Source of the DNA: Desulfosudis oleivorans Hxd3
Lineage (GTDB): Bacteria; Desulfobacterota; Desulfobacteria; Desulfobacterales; Desulfosudaceae
Reading direction: 5' to 3'
DNA: 64,000 nucleotides
Assembly (NCBI RefSeq): GCF_000018405.1
Contig: NC_009943.1
Location: 3,103,001 to 3,167,000, forward strand
This document shows positions 55,413 to 63,403 of the stretch, in pieces. A program made the position numbers and the translations under genes. The first letter of the stretch is position 1; each line of letters begins with the position of its first letter. The notes below the pieces were generated by a model. It searched no databases. It saw nothing but the letters and a program-made list of their open reading frames with translations, and was not told the origin of the DNA.

Positions 55413-57020
55413 TTATTTTGCAAACAGCACAGACGGCGGGGCATAGGCTTCCCGCCACAGCTTTACGTAGGCCGCCTTTTCCGATTCCCACTGCTCCTGG
55501 TTCCAGCCCAGGGCCGATTTACAGATAGGTTCCAGCCGCTCAAAACAGGCGGCCCCGCCGTCGGCCAGCAGAATGCCAACGCGCACCCTGCGCAGCAGCA
55601 GGTCGGAAAGATGGCGCACCTGTCCGTGGCGGGCCGCAAAATCGATTTCAGCCCACAGGGTTTCCGTGGAAAATACCGGCGCCAGAAGGTCCGGCCCGCA
55701 CGTCTCCACCAGGGTGTTGGCCTGGTTTCCGTACCGGCCATAAAGCCGCGTCTGCACCGTTTTGTTCAGAGGCGCCATCTTTGAGGACCGGTTTTTCGGC
55801 GCGTCAAAGACCGGTTCGCTTTTGGACGGCAGGTTTTTGGCCGGCAGGTAGTCGCGGGCCGCCTTGAGCGCGTCGTTTGCCAGCAGCCGGAAGGTGGTCA
55901 GCTTTCCACCGGTAACGGTGACCAGTCCCTTTTCGTCCCACACCGCGTGTTCCCGGGATTCGGCGGAAGCGGCGGCCCTGCCGTGGCTGAGTACCGGCCG
56001 CACCCCGGCCATGGAGGCAATGCACGAGGACACGGAGATCTTCAACCCCGGCAGAATAAAATCCAGCCCCTCCATCAGGTAGTCGGCCTCGGCCTTTGTG
56101 AGTACCGGCTCGGTGTTCAGGTCATGGTCGTGGTCCACGTCCGTGGTGCCCAGAAAAGCGGTGCCTTCCCAGGGAAAGATAAACACCGGCCTTTTATCAG
56201 CCGGGTGCATGAAGCTCACCACCCGGTCCAGCGGAAACACAGACGCCGGAAAAATCAGGTGGCTGCCGCGCAACGGCCGAATATGAACACCGGACTCGGG
56301 CACCCGGCCCAGCTTCTCGGCCCAGGCCCCGGTGGCGTTGATCACCACCTTTGTGTCAAACCCGGCCGTGGCCCCGGTTTCCGTGTCTTGGGCCGTGATC
56401 GCGGCGACCCTGCCACGGCTGTCCCGTCCCACGGCCTGAACTTTCGTATAGTTTAACGCCGTGCCGCCGTTGGCAACGCCTTCCTGGATCAGGCGCAGCA
56501 CCAGCCGGGCGTCGTCCACCTGTGCGTCCTTGAAATAAAAGCCGCCGGTAAGGTTTTGGGTCCGCAGCCCCGGCACCAGGTCCGCCATCTGTCCGGCACT
56601 GTAACTGATATACTGTTTTTCAAGGGCCATGAGGCTGTAGACGGAAAGTCCCAGGCCCATGACAAGCCGGGACGGCCCGCCGTCTGAATAGACCGGCATC
56701 ATGAAACCCAGGGGATCCACCAGGCCCGGCACCTCGGCCAGCAGCCGCTGGCGCTCCTTTACCGACGCCCGGGTCAGCAGCACCTTGCCTTCCTTCAAAT
56801 AGCGCAGGCCGCCATGGACCATCTTGGAGGATCGGCTGGAGGTACCCCAGGCAAAATCGTTCTGCTCCAGCAGCAGGGTTCGCAGGCCCATGCGCACCGC
56901 CTCCCGGAACACGGCGGCGCCGGTGATGCCCCCGCCGATAACGACCAGGTCCCAGGAACGGGCCACGCTATCCACCGTGGCCGGGGTATTCGACATTACG
57001 TGTGTTGACATGCTTTCCAT
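55413..57020 (-). CDS. glpD: FAD-dependent glycerol-3-phosphate dehydrogenase
   Basis: Oxidises sn-glycerol 3-phosphate to dihydroxyacetone phosphate, passing electrons to the quinone pool. The 535 residues contain the dinucleotide motif DLVVIGGGITGAAVFREA, the GTSSRSSKMVHGGLRYL substrate/FAD segment, KVVINATGAWAEKL, FPWEGTAFLGTTD and VTVTGGKLTTFRLLA, followed by a C-terminal GlpA/GlpD helical domain (~400-535). Starts at 57020, 57011 and 56996 are all possible; the last would overlap the fadR-like stop as TAATG. It lacks glpB/glpC partners, so it resembles the single-subunit GlpD. Electron acceptor in this anaerobe is presumably menaquinone. Confidence 0.93.
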   Translation of the reverse strand: MESMSTHVMSNTPATVDSVARSWDLVVIGGGITGAAVFREAVRMGLRTLLLEQNDFAWGTSSRSSKMVHGGLRYLKEGKVLLTRASVKERQRLLAEVPGLVDPLGFMMPVYSDGGPSRLVMGLGLSVYSLMALEKQYISYSAGQMADLVPGLRTQNLTGGFYFKDAQVDDARLVLRLIQEGVANGGTALNYTKVQAVGRDSRGRVAAITAQDTETGATAGFDTKVVINATGAWAEKLGRVPESGVHIRPLRGSHLIFPASVFPLDRVVSFMHPADKRPVFIFPWEGTAFLGTTDVDHDHDLNTEPVLTKAEADYLMEGLDFILPGLKISVSSCIASMAGVRPVLSHGRAAASAESREHAVWDEKGLVTVTGGKLTTFRLLANDALKAARDYLPAKNLPSKSEPVFDAPKNRSSKMAPLNKTVQTRLYGRYGNQANTLVETCGPDLLAPVFSTETLWAEIDFAARHGQVRHLSDLLLRRVRVGILLADGGAACFERLEPICKSALGWNQEQWESEKAAYVKLWREAYAPPSVLFAK

Positions 57021-57688
57021 ATCTCGATGCTCTCCTCCATGGCCTGCCGGACAACGGGCGCCACCTTTTTTTTGCGACCAATGGCGTTTGACAGACTTTT
57101 ATAATACCGCCGGGAAGCGTCCCGGCCCTTTTTCTCGGTAAAGTAATGGCCGCCCAGCGCGGCAAACACCGGCTCAAAATCATTTAAAAACAGCGGATAG
57201 ATCAGATTGTGGCTGGCACGGGCCATTCGCATCTGAAGGTCCCAGTCATATTCAGCAAAGGCGGCGGGATCTTCGTTCAGGGTGTCGGCGGTTTCGAGCA
57301 GGGACAAAAAGAGCTCCGGATGAGCGGGCACGGCCTTTTCCGCGCAGGCCGGCAGAAAGACGGCCCGGGCCTCCAGCAGATGGACGACGCACTCGGGCGG
57401 CAGAAATTCGGGAAAGTCCGCCATGGTTTTGAGCATGGCCATGCCCCCGGCCTGCCAGTAGTCATTGACCACCGTGGGTTTGCCGTGGCTGATGGTGATC
57501 CAGCGGTCCCGGGCCAGGCGTTGCAGGGTTTCCCGAAGGGTCTGGCGGGTGATGCCCAGCCGGGCGGCCAGGTCCCGTTCGGCGGGAAGCAAGGTCCCCG
57601 GCGGCCAGGTCCCGTCCAGGATGGATGCGACAATATGGTGTTCGGCGTGCTGCGCCGGTTTAATCAGGGGTGTTTGTGAAAAATTCAT
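56996..57688 (-). CDS. fadR: FadR-like GntR-family regulator
   Basis: A 230-residue transcription factor very like enteric FadR: AEHHIVASILDGTWPPGTLLPAERDLAARLG and ITRQTLRETLQRLARDRWITI form the winged helix with the FadR-type recognition helix, followed by ISHGKPTVVNDYW and an acyl-CoA-binding helical domain in which FAEYDWDLQMRMARASHNLIYPLFLND and GRRYYKSLS match FadR segments. Acyl-CoA would release it from DNA. GGAGG four bases before the ATG at 57688 sets the start, and a FadR-type operator lies 18 bases upstream. It heads the glpD-kinase-flavoprotein cluster on the same strand. Confidence 0.85.
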   Translation of the reverse strand: MNFSQTPLIKPAQHAEHHIVASILDGTWPPGTLLPAERDLAARLGITRQTLRETLQRLARDRWITISHGKPTVVNDYWQAGGMAMLKTMADFPEFLPPECVVHLLEARAVFLPACAEKAVPAHPELFLSLLETADTLNEDPAAFAEYDWDLQMRMARASHNLIYPLFLNDFEPVFAALGGHYFTEKKGRDASRRYYKSLSNAIGRKKKVAPVVRQAMEESIEIWKACQHT

Positions 57689-57705
57689 GCTGCCTCCAGT
57701 CTGGT

Positions 57706-57722
57706 AAGAGGTCATACCAGTT
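57706..57722 (-). promoter_or_regulatory. FadR-type operator
   Basis: AACTGGTATGACCTCTT on the minus strand matches the enteric FadR consensus (AGCTGGTCCGACNTGTT) at 13 of the 16 defined positions, allowing A for G at position 2. It lies 18 bases upstream of the fadR-like start, where bound protein would block its own promoter. Confidence 0.65.
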
Positions 57723-57801
57723 GAGCGCAATAATGTCAAGTTTAAAATAGCCGGAACCTGTTTTTGCCCGCTTCGGCGACATCAATAAGGCCCGGCCATG
57801 C

Positions 57802-57830
57802 TTGACAATCATTCATCCATGTAGTATTTC
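57802..57830 (+). promoter_or_regulatory. Putative mtnP promoter
   Basis: TTGACA (57802-57807), 17 bases, TATTTC (57825-57830). The -35 is perfect, the -10 weak. It lies 130 bases upstream of the phosphorylase start. Confidence 0.4.
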
Positions 57831-57861
57831 CGGTCTATTAAGAAAAGGCAGGCAAATGTGG

Positions 57862-57917
57862 ACGGGCAACCCTGCGCACCGCCTTAAGGCGATTTTCAGG
57901 GGCTTGCCCTTTTTCAT
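57862..57917 (+). terminator. Terminator-like hairpin in the mtnP leader
   Basis: GGGCAA/TTGCCC and CCCTG/CAGGG form the outer stem around a 12-bp palindrome CGCCTTAAGGCG, followed by TTTTTC. Because no plus-strand gene lies upstream, it would act as a leader attenuator; it is also related to the CACGGGCAA hairpins elsewhere. Confidence 0.5.
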
Positions 57918-57959
57918 GACCAGACAGCAGTGGGCTGTAACACCACACCGGGAGAGAAC

Positions 57960-58709
57960 ATGAAAAAAATCGGCATTATCGGTGGTTCAGGGCTGGAAGA
58001 CCCGGATATTCTGCAGAACGCAAAAGACCTTGAGGTGATCACCCCTTACGGCGAGCCCACCTCTCCGCTGGTGTGCGGCGCCATTGACGGCGTGGAGGTG
58101 ATGCTGATCTCCCGCCACGGCCGGCGCCACCAGTTCTCCCCCTCCGAGGTCAACTACCGGGCCAACATTCATGCCTTAAAAGACCAGGGCGCCACCCATA
58201 TTCTGGCCACCACGGCCTGCGGCAGCTTAAAAGAAAAAATTCATCCGGGCGATTTTGTGATTCTGGACCAGTTCATCGATTTTGCCAAAATGCGGAAAAA
58301 CACCTTTTTTGACTCTTTTGAACACCTGGACTTGAGCGCCCACTCCCCCATGGCCGACCCCTTTGATAAACATCTGCGCGACCTGCTGATTCAAAGCGGC
58401 AGGGAACTGGGCCTGCCCATTCATGAAACCGGTACCGTTGTCACCATCGAAGGTCCCCGCTTTTCCACCCGGGCCGAATCCAGAATGTTCCAGGCCTGGG
58501 GCGCGGACGTGATCAACATGTCCGTGGCCACGGAGGCGGCCCTGGCCAATGAAGCCCAGGTTCCCTACGCGGCGGTGGCCATGTCCACGGACTACGACTG
58601 CTGGAGAGACGAGGAAGAGACCGTATCGTGGGAAGCCATTATGGAGGTGTTTCACAGCAACGCCGAACATGTGAAACAGCTGCTGATCACCGCGGTTTCA
58701 AAAATATAG
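57960..58709 (+). CDS. mtnP: S-methyl-5'-thioadenosine (or thioinosine) phosphorylase
   Basis: Phosphorolyses methylthioadenosine to adenine and methylthioribose 1-phosphate. The 249 residues match the family: IGIIGGSGLEDP, LISRHGRRHQFSP, NYRANIHALKDQGATHI, TIEGPRFSTRAESRMF, INMSVATEAALANEA and STDYDCW (Asp for adenine recognition). GGGAG before the ATG at 57960 sets the start. The adenine phosphoribosyltransferase gene directly downstream salvages the adenine product, which supports MTA rather than inosine as substrate. Confidence 0.92.
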   Translation: MKKIGIIGGSGLEDPDILQNAKDLEVITPYGEPTSPLVCGAIDGVEVMLISRHGRRHQFSPSEVNYRANIHALKDQGATHILATTACGSLKEKIHPGDFVILDQFIDFAKMRKNTFFDSFEHLDLSAHSPMADPFDKHLRDLLIQSGRELGLPIHETGTVVTIEGPRFSTRAESRMFQAWGADVINMSVATEAALANEAQVPYAAVAMSTDYDCWRDEEETVSWEAIMEVFHSNAEHVKQLLITAVSKI

Positions 58710-58755
58710 ACCGGCCGGCGGCCGGGACCCATCCCTTAAACAGGAGAAAACCACC

Positions 58756-59277
58756 ATGGATCTGAAAGCAACCATACGCACCCTGCCCAACTGGCCCATC
58801 GAAGGGGTAATGTTCCGGGACATCACCACCCTGCTTCAGGACCCGGCCGCCTTCAAGGAGGCCATCAACCGTTTTTACGACCGATACCGGACAATGAAGA
58901 TCGATAAAATCGTGGGCATCGACGCCCGGGGCCTGATCTTCGGCGCGCCCCTGGCCTACAAGCTGGAGGTGGGGTTTGTTCCGGTTCGAAAAAAGGGGAA
59001 AATCCCCTTTCGCACCATCGGCGCGGCCTACTCCCTGGAGTACGGGGAGAGCATGGTGGAAATTCATGAAGACGCCATTCTAAAAGGGGAAAGGGTCGTT
59101 GTTGTTGACGACCTGATCGCTACCGGCGGTACAGTGAAAGCCACCATCGACCTGGTGGAAAAGTTGGGGGGCGAGGTGGTGGAGTGCGCCTTTGTCATTG
59201 ACCTGCCCGACCTGAAAGGCCGGGAAAAAATTCGTGATTACAAAATGTTTGCATTGATGGAATTTGAAGGTGAGTAG
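58756..59277 (+). CDS. apt: Adenine phosphoribosyltransferase
   Basis: Converts adenine and PRPP to AMP. The 173 residues have GVMFRDITTLLQDPAAF, the VGIDARGLIFGAPLAYKL segment, the RKKGKIPF loop, and the PRPP-binding VVVVDDLIATGGTVKATIDL (VVDDxxxTGGT). AGGAG lies before the ATG. It forms a two-gene salvage unit with mtnP, recovering adenine from methylthioadenosine. Confidence 0.96.
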   Translation: MDLKATIRTLPNWPIEGVMFRDITTLLQDPAAFKEAINRFYDRYRTMKIDKIVGIDARGLIFGAPLAYKLEVGFVPVRKKGKIPFRTIGAAYSLEYGESMVEIHEDAILKGERVVVVDDLIATGGTVKATIDLVEKLGGEVVECAFVIDLPDLKGREKIRDYKMFALMEFEGE

Positions 59278-60255
59278 GTGAAAACAAGCGTTCGGGGGCT
59301 TTTTCGGGCTGTTTTTTACGCCTTGATGCTGGCAGGGGCGGCTTTTACCCCGGCAGCGGGAAGCGAAACAGCCACAGCCACGCCGGCGGCAAATGCCGCA
59401 CCGGTCGCGGAGGCCCCGGACAGAATCGCCTTTGAAGTCACGTGGGACGCCTACTACACATCGGCCGACCTGATCCTGAGCCTCACCGATGCCCCCATTC
59501 CCAGGGTGGGAGAAAAAAGTGAATACGAGGTCTACCGGGATCTGCTCAAAAGCTCCCTGGTACCCCGGTTCCTGCTGCTGGAGGCCAGCGTCAACCCCAT
59601 GCCGTGCCTGGGCGGGTTGATTAAAAAACATGCCAGGGAGTTTTACGACGACTCGGAAGTCATTGATGGCTTAAACCTTGTCAACGCCGTCACCGCCGGT
59701 TTTGACGAACCCTACGCCTTTTCGGTTTTTGCCGGCAACGTGGTGCAGTTTGAAAAAAAAGGCGAGCCCGGTAAGGCGGGCAACAACGGGTACATGGGGT
59801 TTCTGTTCAGCGTGGGCGACTACCACATCAAGGACAATGACTTTATCCATGACCAGTGGTACGAGATCGAATGGAAACTGAAAGGGGACCGGATATTTTC
59901 CGACCAGAAGCTCACCTGGAGTTTTCGACTGGGTGGTAAAGTGCACGAACATGCCGACATCTCCGACGCGATCTATGTCTCGTTGCGAAGAAGTCGGCTG
60001 GACTATGACGCCCCGGCCAGCTCCATACTGAAAAACAGCGGTTTTGAATACACCTTTCATGTCACCGCGGACCGGTTTCAGCCGATCAGCCACTACCTTT
60101 CCCTGGAAAAAAAGTGGCCCCTGAAAAACAGAAAATTTGCTTTTTCAATGGCCGTGGGCGGTGTGTGGGAAACCAGCCGGAAATACACCGGCTCCCTGTC
60201 GCGAAACAAATCCAGTGACTTTCAGCTGTTCATCCGGCCCAATATTGAATTCTAA
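59278..60255 (+). CDS. Exported protein, putative outer-membrane or periplasmic
   Basis: A 325-residue protein that I do not recognise. It starts at a GTG immediately after the apt stop and begins with a signal peptide (VFYALMLAGAAFTPAAGS) followed by an Ala/Thr-rich linker. The rest is rich in alternating polar and aromatic residues (SWSFRLGG, FEYTFHVTADRFQPISHY) and ends in IRPNIEF, a C-terminal Phe as in beta-barrel outer-membrane proteins. It is coupled to the apt gene but a shared function is not evident. Confidence 0.65.
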   Translation: MKTSVRGLFRAVFYALMLAGAAFTPAAGSETATATPAANAAPVAEAPDRIAFEVTWDAYYTSADLILSLTDAPIPRVGEKSEYEVYRDLLKSSLVPRFLLLEASVNPMPCLGGLIKKHAREFYDDSEVIDGLNLVNAVTAGFDEPYAFSVFAGNVVQFEKKGEPGKAGNNGYMGFLFSVGDYHIKDNDFIHDQWYEIEWKLKGDRIFSDQKLTWSFRLGGKVHEHADISDAIYVSLRRSRLDYDAPASSILKNSGFEYTFHVTADRFQPISHYLSLEKKWPLKNRKFAFSMAVGGVWETSRKYTGSLSRNKSSDFQLFIRPNIEF

Positions 60256-60360
60256 AGTAAACCCTCGAACCCTTGACCCCTTATCTGCCTTACAGCAAGG
60301 ACCTGAAGAAACCTGTTGGGTGATGAAAAAGTCAAAAACTGAAATGGATATTTTATAATT

Positions 60361-61095
60361 ATGGAAGACTACAGCGTCATAGAACTTGGACTCCAGGACA
60401 CCTTCTGTTTTGCCTGCGATCCGAACGTACCCTGCTTTAATGCCTGCGGCTGCGATGTGGTCCAGTACCTTACCCCCTATGATATTCTGCGCCTCAAGAA
60501 CAGCCTGGGACTCTCCTCCACCGAATTTCTGGAGCGTTACACCACCCACTACACGGGACAGGGCTCCGGCCTTGAGGTGGTGACACTGAAACGGTCGGCA
60601 GCGGACCGGCAGCGCCAGTGCCCTTTTGCCAACGAACAGGGATGCGGCGTTTACCCGGATCGGCCCTCCTCCTGCCGCGTCTATCCCCTGGCCCGGGTCG
60701 CCTCCCGGTGCCGGGAGACCGGCCGCGTCACAGAGCGTTACATGCTGATGAAAGAGCCCCACTGCAGAGGGTTTGACCGGGGCGTGCCCCGCACGGTTTC
60801 CCAGTGGATAGAAGACCAGGGCCTAGCCCCTTATAATGAGGCCAACGATCGGCTCATGGAGATCATCAGCGCGAAAAACAGGACGTCCCCGGGCCGGTCT
60901 CTGGACATGGTATCTAAAAAAATATTTTATACCGGCTGTTATGACCTGGACCGGTTCAGGCAGGAGATATTTGAAAAAGGGGACCTGGAGGGTCTGAATT
61001 TGGACGACGCCACTCTGGCCGCGGCTGCGTCGGATGACACGGCCCTGCTGGCCGTCTCTCTTGCCTGGGTTAAAAAAATGCTGTTTTCATCGTGA
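60361..61095 (+). CDS. YkgJ-type cysteine cluster protein
   Basis: A 244-residue protein of the UPF0153/CxxCxxCC family, whose cysteines probably bind zinc or an iron-sulfur centre. The visible pattern is FCFACDPNVPCFNACGCDVV near the N terminus and QCPFANEQGCGVYPDRPSSCRVYPL (the GCxxYxxRPxxCRxxP hallmark), with a further Cys in PHCRGF. Family role unknown; it is often near flagellar or redox genes. No clear ribosome site precedes the ATG. Confidence 0.85.
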   Translation: MEDYSVIELGLQDTFCFACDPNVPCFNACGCDVVQYLTPYDILRLKNSLGLSSTEFLERYTTHYTGQGSGLEVVTLKRSAADRQRQCPFANEQGCGVYPDRPSSCRVYPLARVASRCRETGRVTERYMLMKEPHCRGFDRGVPRTVSQWIEDQGLAPYNEANDRLMEIISAKNRTSPGRSLDMVSKKIFYTGCYDLDRFRQEIFEKGDLEGLNLDDATLAAAASDDTALLAVSLAWVKKMLFSS

Positions 61096-61123
61096 CCACC
61101 GCCCCGGCCCATAAGGAACACGC

Positions 61124-61948
61124 ATGGAAATAAAAGGAAAAGTGGCCCTGGTGCTGGGTGCAATCAAGGGCATCGGCCGTCACATCGGCCTTGCCCTGGC
61201 CGGCCAGGAGGCAAAACTGGGGCTCACCCACCATGACTGGGAAGAGAGCCTGCCTGAAATGCGAACCGCCTTTGCCCGGTCCGGGGCCGACCACCTTATA
61301 TGCCGGGTGGATCTGACCGACAGGGATGCTGCTGCGGCCATGGTGAAGACGGTGGCTGACCGGTTCGGCGGCATCGACATCCTGATCAACAACATTGAGC
61401 GGGGCGGCTGGCCCGTTGTGCACGGACCCTACACGCAAAAGCAGTGGGACCTGGAAATGGCCACCACCCTGCGGGCCAAGCAGTGGGTGTTTGAAGCGGC
61501 CCTGCCCCACCTCAAGGCATCCCCCGAGGCAGTGGTGATCAATCTCTCCTCCATTGCCGGCATAGTCGGCCGGTCCGGCCCGGCCGCTCCGGTATTCAAC
61601 GAGGGATACGCGGCGGCCAGCCGCGGTGTGTCCCTGCTGACCGAAACCTGGGCCCGCATGGGCGCCCCATCCGTCTGCGTCAACGAAATCATGCTGGGCT
61701 TTGTGGAGACCCGTCACGGGCCACATACCCGGGGCTGGGGCCTGCTGACCGACGCACAGAGACAGGCCATTGTCGATCACACCCTTGTAGGCCGCATGGG
61801 CACCCTGGACGATGTGAGCCGGGCCGTTCTGTTTGTCATACGGGATGCGCCCTTCATGACCGGCGCGGTGCTGCGCCTGGACGGCGGTTATGTGCCGGGC
61901 GGTGAAAAGATGAGTCCCATGCCCGACGGAGTGGAACAAAACAAATGA
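61124..61948 (+). CDS. Short-chain dehydrogenase/reductase with altered active site
   Basis: A 274-residue SDR. The NAD(P) motif VALVLGAIKGIGRHIGLALA, VDLTDRD, ILINNIERGG (for NNAG) and NLSSIAGIV (catalytic Ser) are in place, but the catalytic YxxxK reads GYAAASRG, with Ser for the Lys. C-terminal LRLDGGYVPGG is standard. Loss of the Lys usually removes or greatly changes activity, so this may be a binding protein or use a different mechanism. AAGGA six bases upstream supports the ATG. The MFS transporter gene begins 50 bases downstream. Confidence 0.85.
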   Translation: MEIKGKVALVLGAIKGIGRHIGLALAGQEAKLGLTHHDWEESLPEMRTAFARSGADHLICRVDLTDRDAAAAMVKTVADRFGGIDILINNIERGGWPVVHGPYTQKQWDLEMATTLRAKQWVFEAALPHLKASPEAVVINLSSIAGIVGRSGPAAPVFNEGYAAASRGVSLLTETWARMGAPSVCVNEIMLGFVETRHGPHTRGWGLLTDAQRQAIVDHTLVGRMGTLDDVSRAVLFVIRDAPFMTGAVLRLDGGYVPGGEKMSPMPDGVEQNK

Positions 61949-61997
61949 CAGCCGTTCTTTTCCCAATTTCGATCAAACCACTTGCGCTGAACGCCTT

Positions 61998-63302
61998 ATG
62001 ACACAAACTTCCCCGCGCCCGATCTTTTACGGATGGTACATTGTGGCCATCGCCTTTCTGGCCAACTTCATGGCCGTGGGCACCGGATTTTACGCGTTCA
62101 ACGCCTTTCTCGAGCCCCTGTGCGAAGCCCACGGCTGGACCCGGACCCAGGTCAACATGGCCCTGATGCTCGGCACCCCCTTCGGCCTGCTGGGCCAGTT
62201 TTTCTTTGGCACCCTGGTGATGCGCATAGGGGTAAAAAAGCTCATGATCACCGGCTCCCTGATATCGGGCATAGCCTTTATGCTGGTGTTCCAGGTGTCT
62301 TCCCTGTGGCTCTTCTATCTACTTTATATTCTGCTTTACGTGGGCAATGGCGCCTATGGGGGCATCGTGGCCAACTCCGCGGTCAGCAACTGGTTTATCC
62401 GCAAGCGGGGCAAGGCCCTGGGCATTGCCACTGCCGGCATGTCGCTCTCCGGCGCGGTGCTGCCCCTGGCCGCCATGATGTTGATCTCCCGGCTGGGAAT
62501 GGGGACCACCGCCATTCTTATCGGCGCCATGGTGCTGGTGCTGGCCCCCCTGGTCCGCCTGGTGATCGTCAACTGGCCAGAGGACAAGGGGCTGCAACCC
62601 GACGGAGAGATTCAATCCCAGCCCGAGAGCGAACCGAAACTGTCCGGCGGCCTTGCCATGGGTATTACCACGCCCGGCATTCCCCTTGAACCTTCATGTG
62701 TGCTGGACGACGTCCCCCGGTGGACCCTTGGCCGGCTGGTGAGAACATCGGTCTTCTGGAAAGTGGGCCCTGCCTATGCCATGGCCATGATCGGCGTGGT
62801 GGGGGTCATGTCCCAGTTGAAACCGAGATTCGTGGAGGTGGGGTTTTCAGACACAACGGCCATGCTGCTGATGGCGGCCACGGCCCTTGCCGGCACCCTG
62901 GGCAAATATGTGTGGGGCGCCCTGTGCGATGTCATCGCGGCCCCGAAAATGGCATCCACCATCATGGCCATCAACGGCATCGGCCTGCTGGCCGCCCTGT
63001 TTGTCCACTCACCGGCGGCCATCGGGCTTTTTGTCTGCCTGTTCGGGTTTGCCATGGGCGGGGTCATGTCCACCTACCCCATCCTGGTGGCCGACCTTTT
63101 CGGCAGAAAGGCCTTTCCCTCGGTCTTTCGGTTCATGGGAGGCTTTCTGGTCTTTCAGATGCTGGGCTTCGGTATCGCGGGCGCCAGCTTTGACCGATTC
63201 GGTTCCTACACACCGGCCTATATCCTGTTCATGGGGCTTGACGTGATCGCGGCCCTGATGCTGCTTTCCGTAAAACGGCCCCCGGCGGCATGTGACGACT
63301 GA
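61998..63302 (+). CDS. MFS transporter (oxalate/formate-antiporter-like)
   Basis: A 434-residue permease with twelve predicted membrane helices. FYAFNAFLEPLCEAHGWTRTQVN in helix 1-2, FGTLVMRIGVKKLM (loop 2-3 motif A variant), YGGIVANSAVSNWFIRKRGKALG and the central polar loop (~205-245) fit the monocarboxylate/oxalate-formate group. Its location beside an SDR-like gene could indicate uptake of a carboxylate or ketone, but no substrate is visible in sequence. The stop is followed by a half copy of the GTCATTGC repeat. Confidence 0.87.
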   Translation: MTQTSPRPIFYGWYIVAIAFLANFMAVGTGFYAFNAFLEPLCEAHGWTRTQVNMALMLGTPFGLLGQFFFGTLVMRIGVKKLMITGSLISGIAFMLVFQVSSLWLFYLLYILLYVGNGAYGGIVANSAVSNWFIRKRGKALGIATAGMSLSGAVLPLAAMMLISRLGMGTTAILIGAMVLVLAPLVRLVIVNWPEDKGLQPDGEIQSQPESEPKLSGGLAMGITTPGIPLEPSCVLDDVPRWTLGRLVRTSVFWKVGPAYAMAMIGVVGVMSQLKPRFVEVGFSDTTAMLLMAATALAGTLGKYVWGALCDVIAAPKMASTIMAINGIGLLAALFVHSPAAIGLFVCLFGFAMGGVMSTYPILVADLFGRKAFPSVFRFMGGFLVFQMLGFGIAGASFDRFGSYTPAYILFMGLDVIAALMLLSVKRPPAACDD

Positions 63303-63331
63303 TGCGTCACCACGCCCCCCTTTTTTAAAAC

Positions 63332-63361
63332 GTCATTGCCGGCCAGCGCCGAAGCAATCTT
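63332..63361. repeat. GTCATTGC repeat, half copy
   Basis: GTCATTGCCGGCCAGCGCCG followed by AAGCAATCTT, a degenerate single arm between convergent genes. Confidence 0.55.
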
Positions 63362-63403
63362 TTCCCGCGCCCCCTCTGCCATGGGATTACCACAGACCGA
63401 GAA

